From an uncultured Sphingomonadaceae bacterium (lineage in GTDB: Bacteria; Pseudomonadota; Alphaproteobacteria; Sphingomonadales; Sphingomonadaceae), in NCBI GenBank assembly GCA_947497455.1, contig CANMGU010000001.1, positions 1,240,001 through 1,304,000 on the forward strand: a stretch of DNA of 64,000 bases, written 5' to 3'. This document shows positions 17,277 to 25,436 of this stretch, in pieces. Each line of letters starts with the position of its first letter. Position 1 is the first letter of the stretch. The translations under genes and the position numbers were made by a program. Below the pieces are notes generated by a model that had not been told where the DNA came from, made no database searches, and worked only from the letters and a program-made list of their open reading frames with translations.

Positions 17277-17828
17277 ATGTCCCGAATTCCTACCCCCGAT
17301 ACCATTGCAGGTACGCCGCAGAGTGCCCACCCATTGCTCGAAGCCGTCGAAGGGTCGCTCGGTTCCGTACCGAACCTTTTTCGCCTGGTTGCCAACAGTC
17401 CAGCCACGCTCGAAGGTATGCTTGGCATGAACGGCGCGCTCTCCAGGGGTGCGCTTAACGCAGCAACCCGTGAACGGATCGCACTCGCCATCGCAAACTA
17501 TAATGGTTGCAGCTATTGCAACAGCGCCCATACCTATCTTGCAAAGAGTGTCGCCAAGCTAGATGAGGCCGAGATTGAGGCTAATCGTAATGGTCGTTCC
17601 ACCGATGCCAAGGCGGATGCAGCGGTCCAATTTGCTGTGAAAGTGGCCAAGGAACGTGGTCGTATCACCAATGGAGACCTTGCCGCAGTTAGACTGGTCG
17701 GGTTCTCGGATGCCGAGCTGGTCGAGATTGTTGGTCATGTCGCTTACAATATTCTGACCAACTACCTCAACGAGGCATTCGGCACGGAGATCGATTTCCC
17801 CGTCGTTGAAGCGGCTCGCGCGGCCTGA
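17277..17828 (+). CDS. AhpD-like carboxymuconolactone decarboxylase-family protein
   Basis: A 183-residue peroxidase-related protein. It carries the AhpD redox motif CSYCNSAH in NGCSYCNSAHTYLAK (about 79-86): Cys-x-x-Cys with the proton-relay His. Related proteins reduce peroxides or act as reductase partners of peroxiredoxins. ATG 17277 follows ATGGAGAAAAC. It is the first gene of a rightward set divergent from LysR 3. Confidence 0.9.
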   Translation: MSRIPTPDTIAGTPQSAHPLLEAVEGSLGSVPNLFRLVANSPATLEGMLGMNGALSRGALNAATRERIALAIANYNGCSYCNSAHTYLAKSVAKLDEAEIEANRNGRSTDAKADAAVQFAVKVAKERGRITNGDLAAVRLVGFSDAELVEIVGHVAYNILTNYLNEAFGTEIDFPVVEAARAA

Positions 17829-17836
17829 TCCCCCAT

Positions 17837-17890
17837 GGGAGGTCTGCGGCATCCTCCCCTCCTTCACCCCCACCGCAGACCTCCCTCCAA
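17837..17890 (+). terminator. 13-bp perfect inverted repeat between the AhpD-like and DUF1348 genes
   Basis: GGGAGGTCTGCGG (17837-17849) and CCGCAGACCTCCC (17873-17885) are separated by a pyrimidine-rich loop and followed by TCCAATTTT. It could partly terminate transcription after the AhpD-like gene or stabilise the mRNA. The downstream gene has its own Shine-Dalgarno sequence. Confidence 0.55.
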
Positions 17891-17915
17891 TTTTACCAAG
17901 TGCAGGAGTCAATCC

Positions 17916-18395
17916 ATGGAACAGAAAGAAGCCCTCCGTATGCCGCTACCGCCATTCACGCCCGAAACGGCAATCGAAAAGATCCGCTTGGCAGAAGATG
18001 GCTGGAACTCGCGCAATCCGACGAAAGTGGCGCTCGCCTATACACCCGACAGCAAGTGGCGCAACCGCGCGGAATTTCCGCAGGGCCGTGCACAGATTGA
18101 AGAATTCCTGACCCGGAAATGGGCCAAGGAGCTCGACTACAGGCTGATCAAGGAGCTCTGGGCATTTGATGGTAATCGCATCGCGGTCCGCTACGCCTAC
18201 GAATATCACGATGATAGCGGCAATTGGTTCCGTGCCTATGGCAATGAGAATTGGGAGTTTGACGCCGATGGCTACATGGCTGCGCGCCACGCCAGCATCA
18301 ACGAACACCCGATTGCCGAAGAAGATCGCAAGTTTCACTGGCCGCTTGGTCGACGCCCTGACGATCATCCGGACCTGTCCGATCTCGGCCTCTAA
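17916..18395 (+). CDS. DUF1348 (NTF2-superfamily) protein
   Basis: A 159-residue protein that looks like the widespread DUF1348 family, with its conserved core [26 protein letters not shown], GRxxIEEFLxxKW and [24 protein letters not shown], ending in R-PDDHP-L. ATG 17916 follows CAGGAG. Function is unknown; members are often found with redox and detoxification genes, as here, and are cytoplasmic. The third NTF2-fold protein in 4 kb. Confidence 0.88.
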   Translation: MEQKEALRMPLPPFTPETAIEKIRLAEDGWNSRNPTKVALAYTPDSKWRNRAEFPQGRAQIEEFLTRKWAKELDYRLIKELWAFDGNRIAVRYAYEYHDDSGNWFRAYGNENWEFDADGYMAARHASINEHPIAEEDRKFHWPLGRRPDDHPDLSDLGL

Positions 18396-18441
18396 ATACC
18401 CTCCCTCCACTCAACCTCAGAACCACACAAAGGAATTAGTC

Positions 18442-19089
18442 ATGAATACCAACTTCCCCGCCAATGCAGCACCCATCAAGCTTCACCGCGTGGCCAAATC
18501 GGGCCACAGTCATCGGGCAGAACTGATGCTCGCCTTTCTCGACCTGCCATACGAAACGGTTGAAGTGGATATGGCAAATGGCGCTCACAAAGCACCCGAA
18601 TTTCTTGCCATCAGCCCATTCGGTCAAGTTCCAGCAATCGACGATAACGGCACGATGTTGTCGGACTCCAACGGTATCATTGCCTATCTGGCAGAGCGCT
18701 ATGGCGAGACCGCTGAATGGACGGGGCGCGATCCGGTAGAGACAGCAAAGATCCAGCGCTGGCTTTCCGTCGCAGCTGGCGAGATTTTCGCTGGCCCATG
18801 TTGTGCCCGTCTCGTCACGGTCTTTGGCGCACCGTTCGATCATGAGGCTTGCATTGCAAAATCCCATGCCCTGTTCGAGGTCATGGAAAAGCATCTAGAA
18901 GGAAAGAGCTTCCTTGTCGCCGAACGCCTGACTTTGGCCGACGTGGCCGGCTATAGCTACATTGCCCATGCTCCAGAAGGTGGCGTCAGCCTAGATGCCT
19001 ACCCCAATATTCGTAGCTGGCTTGGCCGGATCGAGGCGCAAGATCGCTTTGTCGCAATGGCCCAATCACCTATTCCTGCGGCGGCTTGA
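18442..19089 (+). CDS. Glutathione S-transferase
   Basis: A 215-residue GST with an N-terminal thioredoxin-like domain (KLHRVAKSGHSHRAELMLAFLDLPYE, PFGQVPAIDD, LSDSNGIIAYLAERYG) and an all-helical C-terminal domain ending ADVAGYSYIAHAPEGG. The likely catalytic residue is the Ser/His cluster after the first strand. ATG 18442 follows AAAGGAATTAGTC. It presumably conjugates electrophiles or reduces organic peroxides alongside its neighbours. Confidence 0.9.
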   Translation: MNTNFPANAAPIKLHRVAKSGHSHRAELMLAFLDLPYETVEVDMANGAHKAPEFLAISPFGQVPAIDDNGTMLSDSNGIIAYLAERYGETAEWTGRDPVETAKIQRWLSVAAGEIFAGPCCARLVTVFGAPFDHEACIAKSHALFEVMEKHLEGKSFLVAERLTLADVAGYSYIAHAPEGGVSLDAYPNIRSWLGRIEAQDRFVAMAQSPIPAAA

Positions 19090-19238
19090 CCCAAGCTGGG
19101 GCGCCGTATCATGATTATGACGCAAGACATCCTATATCCCGGACCTAACACTACAATCCGTGATACAGCAATCTCTCTCGCTAGCGCGGCTGATCTGAAG
19201 GTCAGTCGCGCCCAATATCGCCGATGAAAGGATCGAAA

Positions 19239-21218
19239 ATGACCGCAGGACATCCATGGCATAGTGGCGAGGCGCTGATTCAAAAGCGCCGTGGCACACC
19301 GCACGAGCTGACAATTTCCGTGCCAAATTATATCGAAAAGTATATGCCTCAGCAGCACTCGGAATTCTTTGCTGGGCTTCCTTACCTGACATTAGCGACG
19401 CTGGATAAACAGGGGCGGCCCTGGGCTAGTATTCTGGTCACCACTTCGCATAGTGACCCTTCTATTGGCATCACAACATATGGCCGTAACCAGACTGACG
19501 TTGTCGCCGAAGTGAACCCTTACGATCCTTTCGTTCGAGCTTTGGGACCAGACCAGAAACCCTCTGACGATGATCGCCGCCTTTTTGCCGGAGTAGGGGT
19601 CGATTTCTCCAATCGCCGGCGCAACAAACTGGCAGGACTCATCGAGCCCATCTCACTCGACACAATCGGCAAAGTTAGTCTGCGACTGATCTCCGATCAG
19701 CATCTGGGCAATTGCCCCAAATACATCACGGTCCGCTCGCTAGAGCATAAGGCTCGAGAGGCTGAGCTAGCCCTCGATAGCTTTGATGCGCTCACAGCAG
19801 CTTTGCCAGATGCTTCAAAGGATCTGATTGCTCGGGCAAGCACAGTGTTTCTGGCGACAAAACACAGTGAGAACGGTGATGATGCGTCTCTCGACCAAAG
19901 AGATATGGGGCTCAATCATCGCGGTGGAGCTCCGGGCTTTATGCGTTTGTACGAAGAAAGGGGCGGTGACGGCGTCACCACCTATCTGATCCTGCCAGAT
20001 CATTCTGGAAACCGTTTCTATCAGTCATTGGGAAATATCGAAACCGACAGGCAGGTCGGGTTGGCGTTTCCCGATTTTACCACGGGCGATGTTCTCTACG
20101 TCACCGGCCATGCTGAAAACTTGTACGACACTGAAGCAGAAGCAATCATGCCGAGAGTTAGCCTACTTACGCGCATCCAAGTGACTGGAGCCGTGTTTGT
20201 AAAAGGCGCGCTGAACCTGCGACTTGTATCTGAAGAACAGCACTCTCCTTACAATCCTCCTGTACGATATCTTCGGTCTGAATTGGACGCGATGGGCCAT
20301 ATTGCTGATGCGGTTGAGGCATCCAATCCGATTGGAGCAACACTCGTTTCGGCCCGGCAAATCTCCGATACCGTTCGCACATTCACCTTTGATTTGTCGG
20401 AAGAGATTGAAATGCCTATGCCGGGTGGCTTCGGCATCTTCGATTTCTCCGGGATGCTCGATTCTGGGTATAGCCACATGAATGAAACCAATCCTCAAAT
20501 GGTGAACGAAGACTTTGTTCGCACCTGGACTCTCTCAAACGCTCCGGAGTTTGATGCAGAGAAAAACCTGTTCCGATCAACCAATCAGGTCAGTGTGACG
20601 GTCAAGCGCAAACCAGGCGGGCTGATGTCCAACTTCTTGCATAAATATGCGGCCCAAAAGATCGAGCAACCAATGCAGGTGGACTTCAAGGGCGCTGGTG
20701 TCGGGTTTAGTTGCTTTACTCCAGATCCGGCAGGCGGAGCCCCAACTATTCCGGCGAAGATGCTCTGGGTCGCGGGCGGTGTTGGTATCACCCCATTCAT
20801 GGCGATGTGGGACGGGATAAAGAATGTCGCAAAAACCCTCCCCGAACAGATGTCTTCTGAGATCGTCTTGGTGTTCTCCGGGCGCGGCGATGACATCAAC
20901 GTCTTGAGGCATTTTTTGGCGACAAGCAGCGCATTGCCAGAAAGTCTCAGTGTTCGTATCCTTGCTTTTCAAAGCACGGGCGACGCCCTTTCAGAAGCTC
21001 AAACCGCGCTTGATATCCTAACCCTGGAATTTCCCGATGCTGCGTTGAGCATTGAACAAAGGCGTGTTCAACTTTCTGATCTAGAAGCAATCGAGGAGTT
21101 AGCCGACAGAGAGGTATTCCTGTGCGGACCAGATCCCTTGATGGACTGGAGCAAGAACGCGCTTCGTGAGCTCGGCGTCAACGAATCCAAACTGCATCAA
21201 GAGCAATTTGCTTTCTGA
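19239..21218 (+). CDS. PNPOx-like split barrel fused to FAD/NAD ferredoxin-reductase-like module
   Basis: A 659-residue two-part oxidoreductase. Residues 1 to about 350 hold PNPOx-like split-barrel sequence (FFAGLPYLTLATLDKQGRPWASILVT, GVDFSNRRRNKLAGLI, and a second barrel-like stretch around VTGHAENLY). Residues about 364-659 are a ferredoxin-NADP reductase type module: FAD site RTWTLSN (about 427), pyridine-nucleotide motif VAGGVGITPFMAM (about 511) and FLCGPDPLM (about 627). No 2Fe-2S domain follows. Electrons could pass from NAD(P)H through FAD to a cofactor in the barrel. ATG 19239 follows AAAGGATCG; ATG 19224 is the alternative. The real substrate is unknown. Confidence 0.88.
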   Translation: MTAGHPWHSGEALIQKRRGTPHELTISVPNYIEKYMPQQHSEFFAGLPYLTLATLDKQGRPWASILVTTSHSDPSIGITTYGRNQTDVVAEVNPYDPFVRALGPDQKPSDDDRRLFAGVGVDFSNRRRNKLAGLIEPISLDTIGKVSLRLISDQHLGNCPKYITVRSLEHKAREAELALDSFDALTAALPDASKDLIARASTVFLATKHSENGDDASLDQRDMGLNHRGGAPGFMRLYEERGGDGVTTYLILPDHSGNRFYQSLGNIETDRQVGLAFPDFTTGDVLYVTGHAENLYDTEAEAIMPRVSLLTRIQVTGAVFVKGALNLRLVSEEQHSPYNPPVRYLRSELDAMGHIADAVEASNPIGATLVSARQISDTVRTFTFDLSEEIEMPMPGGFGIFDFSGMLDSGYSHMNETNPQMVNEDFVRTWTLSNAPEFDAEKNLFRSTNQVSVTVKRKPGGLMSNFLHKYAAQKIEQPMQVDFKGAGVGFSCFTPDPAGGAPTIPAKMLWVAGGVGITPFMAMWDGIKNVAKTLPEQMSSEIVLVFSGRGDDINVLRHFLATSSALPESLSVRILAFQSTGDALSEAQTALDILTLEFPDAALSIEQRRVQLSDLEAIEELADREVFLCGPDPLMDWSKNALRELGVNESKLHQEQFAF

Positions 21219-21475
21219 TAGTATGCATTGATCAAGACGGAGATAACGTGAGAATTTATGGCGATGGATATATGCAGTGAGACGATTAGGGTAGTCCAGT
21301 TTTAATCTCATGCTCAAGCCCGCTCGAGGACCAGCACCGACATGCTTAGGTTCAGACCTAACTTAAGTGCCAGTCTGCTCGCAGCGGATTGTCTGACTTT
21401 CCCCAAATTGCAGCCAATTAGCTGGTGCAGAGAAACTGATGCTCTCGCTCGAGGTTTTGAGCATGACGTAGGCGC
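21219..21475. other. Non-coding gap between the fusion oxidoreductase and the IS remnant
   Basis: About 260 bases with no supported gene. It may include the outer part of the decayed insertion sequence, but I could not find a clear terminal inverted repeat. Confidence 0.5.
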
Positions 21476-21830
21476 ATGATCAAGAAAGTAACCAATGGTG
21501 CGCTGATGAAACGAATTTTGCTTTGGATCGCGATGGTCCCAAGAAAATGCTCTACAACCGCTTTGTGTGTTGGGCAGAGCATGAGATATGGGAAGACAGC
21601 TTCAGCGCATTGGCTGGGGCCGAGGATGCACCTGACCGACTGTTTATCGACAGTAGCTGCATCAAGGTCGACCGGACAGCCGGAGGCGCAAAGTTGAACG
21701 CAGGTTCTGCCGCTTCAAGGACTGGCGCAGGGTTGCCACACGCTTCGACCGAAAAATCGAAAAACTTCATGGGCACCATCGCCATAGCGGCTGCCGTCAT
21801 CTGGTGGCTCAAATGAGTCTGGACCCTAAT
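21476..21830 (+). mobile_element. IS5-family transposase remnant, internally deleted and frameshifted
   Basis: Pieces of an IS5-type transposase are readable in two frames. One frame gives GPKKMLYNRFVCWAEHEIWED, APDRLFIDSSCIKVDRTAGGAK and, further on, FMGTIAIAAAVIWWL, the normal C-terminal end. Another frame gives RFKDWRRVATRFDRK, which should come just before that end. The central DDE part, about half the protein, is missing. The element is therefore dead. It marks the right edge of the 11-21 kb accessory region. Confidence 0.8.
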
Positions 21831-21940
21831 TCGACCAACCCTAACGTCTGCCGTTAGGATATTGTGATCGCAAAGGCCTATGCTAAGCTTTCTACTGTTC
21901 GACGCATGAGCTATGTGAACCCCTGATTGGGAGATTGTTT

Positions 21941-22744
21941 GTGGCAAGACCAGTTCGAAAATTTGTGGATGGCAAGCGCGGTCAGATACACCTGCGCGTT
22001 GCACATCCGACCCAGACAAATAAACGACCGTTGGCTTGCTTGCATATGAGCCCTAAATCGGGTCGGATTTTTGCCAATTTCATGGAGCAAGCGTCCAATG
22101 ACCGTATTGTCATGGCGCACGACTATCCGGGCTTTGGAGAATCCGATCCTCCACCGGCTGTTCCGCCCGTATCCATCGAAGACTACGCGCAGAGCCTTTG
22201 GGAAGCTGTCGATGCGCTCAATCTGGAAAGCATCGATATAGTGGGTTATCATACCGGTTCTGAAGTCGCAGCAGAAGCGGCGCATCAAAGACCCGATCAA
22301 GTCGGCGGCATTGTAATGATCTCAGCTCCGGTTTTTTCTTCGGACGAACTCAGGCAGATGGAAGAAACCTTTAAACACATTCCCCTGGACATAGAGGGCA
22401 CAAGGTTTCGAACAATGTGGGAAAACGTGGTTCATCATCGCGGTCCGGGTACAGGATTGGAATCTATGGCAATGTCATTTGCCGAGAATCTACGCGTCGG
22501 AGAAAATTATGAATGGGGGCATCGGGCGGCATTCGAATATGCAAGCAGATTCCCTGATATAGTAGCTGGTCTCGCGCATCGCATAACTGTTTTGGTGCCG
22601 GGCGATGAATTGGCGGAATATTCACCGCGTATTGGTCCATATCTCACCAACGGAACAATAATTGACCACCAGGAATGGGGGCACGGTTTTCTGGATGCGC
22701 ATACTGAAGCAGCAGTGGCAGCTGTGAAATTGGCATTGGACTAA
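21941..22744 (+). CDS. Alpha/beta hydrolase-fold protein with His at the nucleophile position
   Basis: A 267-residue alpha/beta-hydrolase relative. The oxyanion region HDYPGFGESDPP and the C-terminal GHGFLDAH with the expected His are present. The nucleophile elbow, normally G-x-Ser-x-G, reads GYHTGS, putting His where the nucleophile should be. The acid may be in PGDEL. It may be non-hydrolytic or use unusual chemistry; I recall related proteins with the same elbow, so it is probably not a sequencing error. A GTG at 21941 is seven bases after GGGAG; TTG 21935 is too close. It stands alone after the IS remnant. Confidence 0.8.
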   Translation: MARPVRKFVDGKRGQIHLRVAHPTQTNKRPLACLHMSPKSGRIFANFMEQASNDRIVMAHDYPGFGESDPPPAVPPVSIEDYAQSLWEAVDALNLESIDIVGYHTGSEVAAEAAHQRPDQVGGIVMISAPVFSSDELRQMEETFKHIPLDIEGTRFRTMWENVVHHRGPGTGLESMAMSFAENLRVGENYEWGHRAAFEYASRFPDIVAGLAHRITVLVPGDELAEYSPRIGPYLTNGTIIDHQEWGHGFLDAHTEAAVAAVKLALD

Positions 22745-23068
22745 AGATGACCGCTGTCCTTTAACGTCCGCTCCTAGGAACTAAGATCTCGGATGCGAAG
22801 GTCTCGGATTGGGGCGCAAAGCGGACACTAGCGTTATGGCAGCCATATCCCGAAAGCGGACGTTTACAATCACATCAACCGTTTTTTGAAATCGTCCGGC
22901 GACTCATCCATTCGTCCTTGCTGATCCAATACAAAGCGACCTCGACCGGCCTTCTTTTTTTGTGGTTTTCGCCGTTACACTCTTTGTTCGCGACATGCCT
23001 ATGCGTCAAAGTCGTGTTACGATGGTTGCCCTAGTAATCTTTATTTCGGGTTCATCTAGTGATTTTAA
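22745..23068. repeat. Intergenic stretch with dispersed repeat copy B
   Basis: The core ATTGGGGCGCAAAGCGGACACTAG is at 22808-22831, followed by CCCGAAAGCGGACGTT, which matches the loop-and-stem of copy A. Inverted pieces (AACGTCCGCT) lie near 22763. From about 22880 to 23068 I see nothing interpretable. Confidence 0.55.
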
Positions 23069-23410
23069 TCAGATGCCGTAGCGTTTTTTGATATAGGCGA
23101 GCACGGCATTACGGCGATTGCCTTTGATCTCAAAGCGACCAGCGCGCACGGCCTGAGCAACTTCAGGCGCTGTTTCACGATTGAGCTTGTTATGATACTC
23201 ACAGCTTTTGCAGGTAATGTACCGGCGCACTTGCGCGCGGCCTTGGACGATCAGACGATCCTCATTTGAGATGCGGCTGTTGGTACCTCGCTTGACTTGC
23301 GTACCCCAATCGTTCCCAGCGGTACCGCGGCCAGTCGATCCCGAAGCAAAAGCCGCAGTAGAACTGGCAAATAACGCTAATAATGTGGCAGAAATCAATA
23401 CTCTCTTCAT
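23069..23410 (-). CDS. Small exported CxxC protein, copy 1
   Basis: A 113-residue protein with a clear signal peptide (MKRVLISATLLALFASSTAAFA-S). The mature part has a Gly/Ser/Thr-rich start, then RRYITCKSCEYHNKL with a CxxC motif, and a C-terminal helix AVLAYIKKRYGI. It aligns with the protein at 27455-27778 over the last 60 residues (ITCKxCEY, VAxxVxAGxF, AVLxYxxxRYxI). The pattern recalls a small c-type cytochrome, but the residue after CxxC is Glu, not His, so heme attachment is not expected. Metal or disulfide chemistry is possible. No named family is known to me. Confidence 0.78.
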   Translation of the reverse strand: MKRVLISATLLALFASSTAAFASGSTGRGTAGNDWGTQVKRGTNSRISNEDRLIVQGRAQVRRYITCKSCEYHNKLNRETAPEVAQAVRAGRFEIKGNRRNAVLAYIKKRYGI

Positions 23411-23503
23411 CGGTTTTAATCTTTCCATACGAACAAAACTTCGCTTTCTTGCGCTCGCGACTTTGCTGACAAGATATTGAGTACCGGAAATTTGGTATCG
23501 ATG

Positions 23504-23535
23504 GAAGAGTAATGTGACCGAAGAATAATGTGACC
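23504..23535. repeat. Two tandem 16-bp units upstream of CxxC copy 1
   Basis: GAAGAGTAATGTGACC is followed at once by GAAGAATAATGTGACC. It lies 94-125 bases before the CxxC start on the promoter side. It could be a direct-repeat operator. The rest of the 23411-23781 gap shows nothing else clear. Confidence 0.5.
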
Positions 23536-23781
23536 GATTGCTACTTTCGCGCGTGTGAACGATGGTCCGCTATGCCGGTTTCTTGTGACCATCATCCTGT
23601 TTCCCCCCCTCGTCTGCGTGAATTTCAGTCCATAAAGAAATGACATCCATTCGTCACCAATGTCTACTATTGTGTCCATAACAGACATAAGCGCAGTGAC
23701 CGCAATATCCCGAAAGTTGGTAATGCAGCACTAATATTGGCAGTGCGAATATCGGTTAACAATGTCACGAGGCGAAACTGA

Positions 23782-24363
23782 ATGCAGCTATTCTGGAAAA
23801 CCCCTCTTATTGGTCCGAGCATATTCGCTGTCTGGGAAATTGACGCCCAGCGGAAATACCGGTTGACAAAAGACGCGATCGAGCGAGCGGATAGGTTGCT
23901 TGAGATTGGCTCAGGCCCCGGCAGCGTTGTAAAGGTTTTTCGTGAACAAGGGCTGGATGTGACCGCGCTAGATATAGCCGACAACAGTATTACGGATGAC
24001 TTGAAGCCGACCATATATGATGGCGATATCATGCCATTTGCGGACCGGTCATTTGATATCGCTTTGCTCCTGACTGTGTTGCACCATACGGCTGAGCCGG
24101 ACAACATCCTGCGGGAAGCCGGGCGTGTTTCAAAAAGATTGATGATTATGGAAGATGTCTATGACACTCCATTCCAGGCCGCTTATACCAAGCTAACGGA
24201 CAAGATTACCAATATGGAATTTATCGGTCATCCCCACAGCAACCGGTCACATGCCGAATGGCTGGAAACTTTTGACCGGATGGGATTCACCCTTCACCAC
24301 AGCGAAATCCATAGATTAGCAAAATTTTACCAGCAGGCGGTCTATATCGTCGACACAGAATGA
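23782..24363 (+). CDS. Class I SAM-dependent methyltransferase
   Basis: A 193-residue small-molecule-type methyltransferase: motif I LLEIGSGPGSVVKVF, the acidic strand TALDIADNS, then the motif FADRSFDIALLLTVLHHTAEPDNILREAGRV. This looks like a UbiE/Methyltransf_11 domain. There are about 35 residues before motif I; ATG 23782 follows CGAGGCG. The substrate is unknown; the neighbours (DUF547, glycosyltransferase, fatty-acid hydroxylase) suggest a lipid or envelope component. Confidence 0.85.
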   Translation: MQLFWKTPLIGPSIFAVWEIDAQRKYRLTKDAIERADRLLEIGSGPGSVVKVFREQGLDVTALDIADNSITDDLKPTIYDGDIMPFADRSFDIALLLTVLHHTAEPDNILREAGRVSKRLMIMEDVYDTPFQAAYTKLTDKITNMEFIGHPHSNRSHAEWLETFDRMGFTLHHSEIHRLAKFYQQAVYIVDTE

Positions 24364-24486
24364 AAAAGCGCGGCGGCGATACTCGCATCTGATCATTTTT
24401 TGGCGCATAGCAACGCTTGCTGGCTTTGGGACGAATATTGGTCATACATTCCGAATACATCACATAATTATTCCGCAAGGCTCGAC

Positions 24487-25434
24487 ATGAAACATCGCTA
24501 TATCGCCCTATTATCCCTTCTCGTTTCTGCGCCCGCACAGGCGGCAGATTTTGATCATTCCAGTTGGAATGCGCTTTTGGCCGATAATGTTGAAATGGTG
24601 CCGGACGGCAGTTCCTCAACTGTAAACTATGCGGAATTTGAGGAAGATCGTGCCGCGCTGAAATCCTATCTGGATGCGATGGCACAGGTCAGCCGTGCGG
24701 AGTTTGATAGCTGGCCGAAACCGGATCAACTCGCTTTCCTGATCAATGCCTATAACGCCTGGACGGTTGAATTAATTCTTACGCAATATCCCGATTTGGT
24801 GTCGATCAAGGAACTGGGATCATTAACTCAGTCACCCTGGCAAAAGTCCTTTATTCCGCTCTTGGATGAGACAGTATCTCTGGACAATATCGAGCATGAC
24901 ATGATCCGCGGCAGCGGACTATACAATGACCCACGCATCCATTTTGGCGTGAACTGTGCAAGCATTGGTTGCCCGGCCTTGCTCAACGAAGCATTTGTTG
25001 GAAGCAAGTTGGAACAACAATTGGAGATGATGACCCAGGGTTTTTTGAGCGACCGCACTCGCAACCGGCTTGAGGATGGAACTCTCGCTGTGTCGAGCAT
25101 CTTCAACTGGTATGGCGGTGATTTCGAACAAGGCTGGCGCGGTGCCGAAACGCTGGACGAATTTTTTGCGCTTTATGCCGATAGCCTCGGATTGTCCGCA
25201 GCTGAAGTCGAAGCGCTTGATGGTGGTGATATGGAAATTACATTTCTGGAATACGACTGGCGGCTCAATGACAACAAAGGACCCGGCATCGCCGAGAACT
25301 CCAACTTTATCTCACCCCTATGGCTGATAAGATCGAACCCTGTTTTGGGGTTCGCTGCCGGTGGTGCTCTTCTGGTCATAATTGGCGGAATCGTAATGAT
25401 TGTCCGTCGCCGTCGCGGGAAGAAAACAGCCTAA
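24487..25434 (+). CDS. DUF547-domain exported protein with C-terminal membrane anchor
   Basis: A 315-residue protein with signal peptide (MKHRYIALLSLLVSAPAQA-A), a DUF547 domain (LAFLINAYNAWTVELILTQYP, DEIEHDMIR-like NIEHDMIRG, HFGVNCASIGCPAL, LDDGTLAVSS-like) and a C-terminal transmembrane helix (GFAAGGALLVIIGGIVMIV) followed by RRRRGKKTA. The tail resembles sorting or stop-transfer anchors, placing the domain outside the cytoplasm. The biochemical role of DUF547 is unknown. ATG 24487 gives a good signal peptide; longer frames do not. Convergent with the glycosyltransferase gene, two bases apart. Confidence 0.85.
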   Translation: MKHRYIALLSLLVSAPAQAADFDHSSWNALLADNVEMVPDGSSSTVNYAEFEEDRAALKSYLDAMAQVSRAEFDSWPKPDQLAFLINAYNAWTVELILTQYPDLVSIKELGSLTQSPWQKSFIPLLDETVSLDNIEHDMIRGSGLYNDPRIHFGVNCASIGCPALLNEAFVGSKLEQQLEMMTQGFLSDRTRNRLEDGTLAVSSIFNWYGGDFEQGWRGAETLDEFFALYADSLGLSAAEVEALDGGDMEITFLEYDWRLNDNKGPGIAENSNFISPLWLIRSNPVLGFAAGGALLVIIGGIVMIVRRRRGKKTA

Positions 25435-25436
25435 GC

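Noticed and set aside
18166-18441. A longer N-terminal extension for the GST
   Set aside because: The extension is the out-of-frame shadow of the DUF1348 gene, and ATG 18442 has its own ribosome-binding site and the normal family start.
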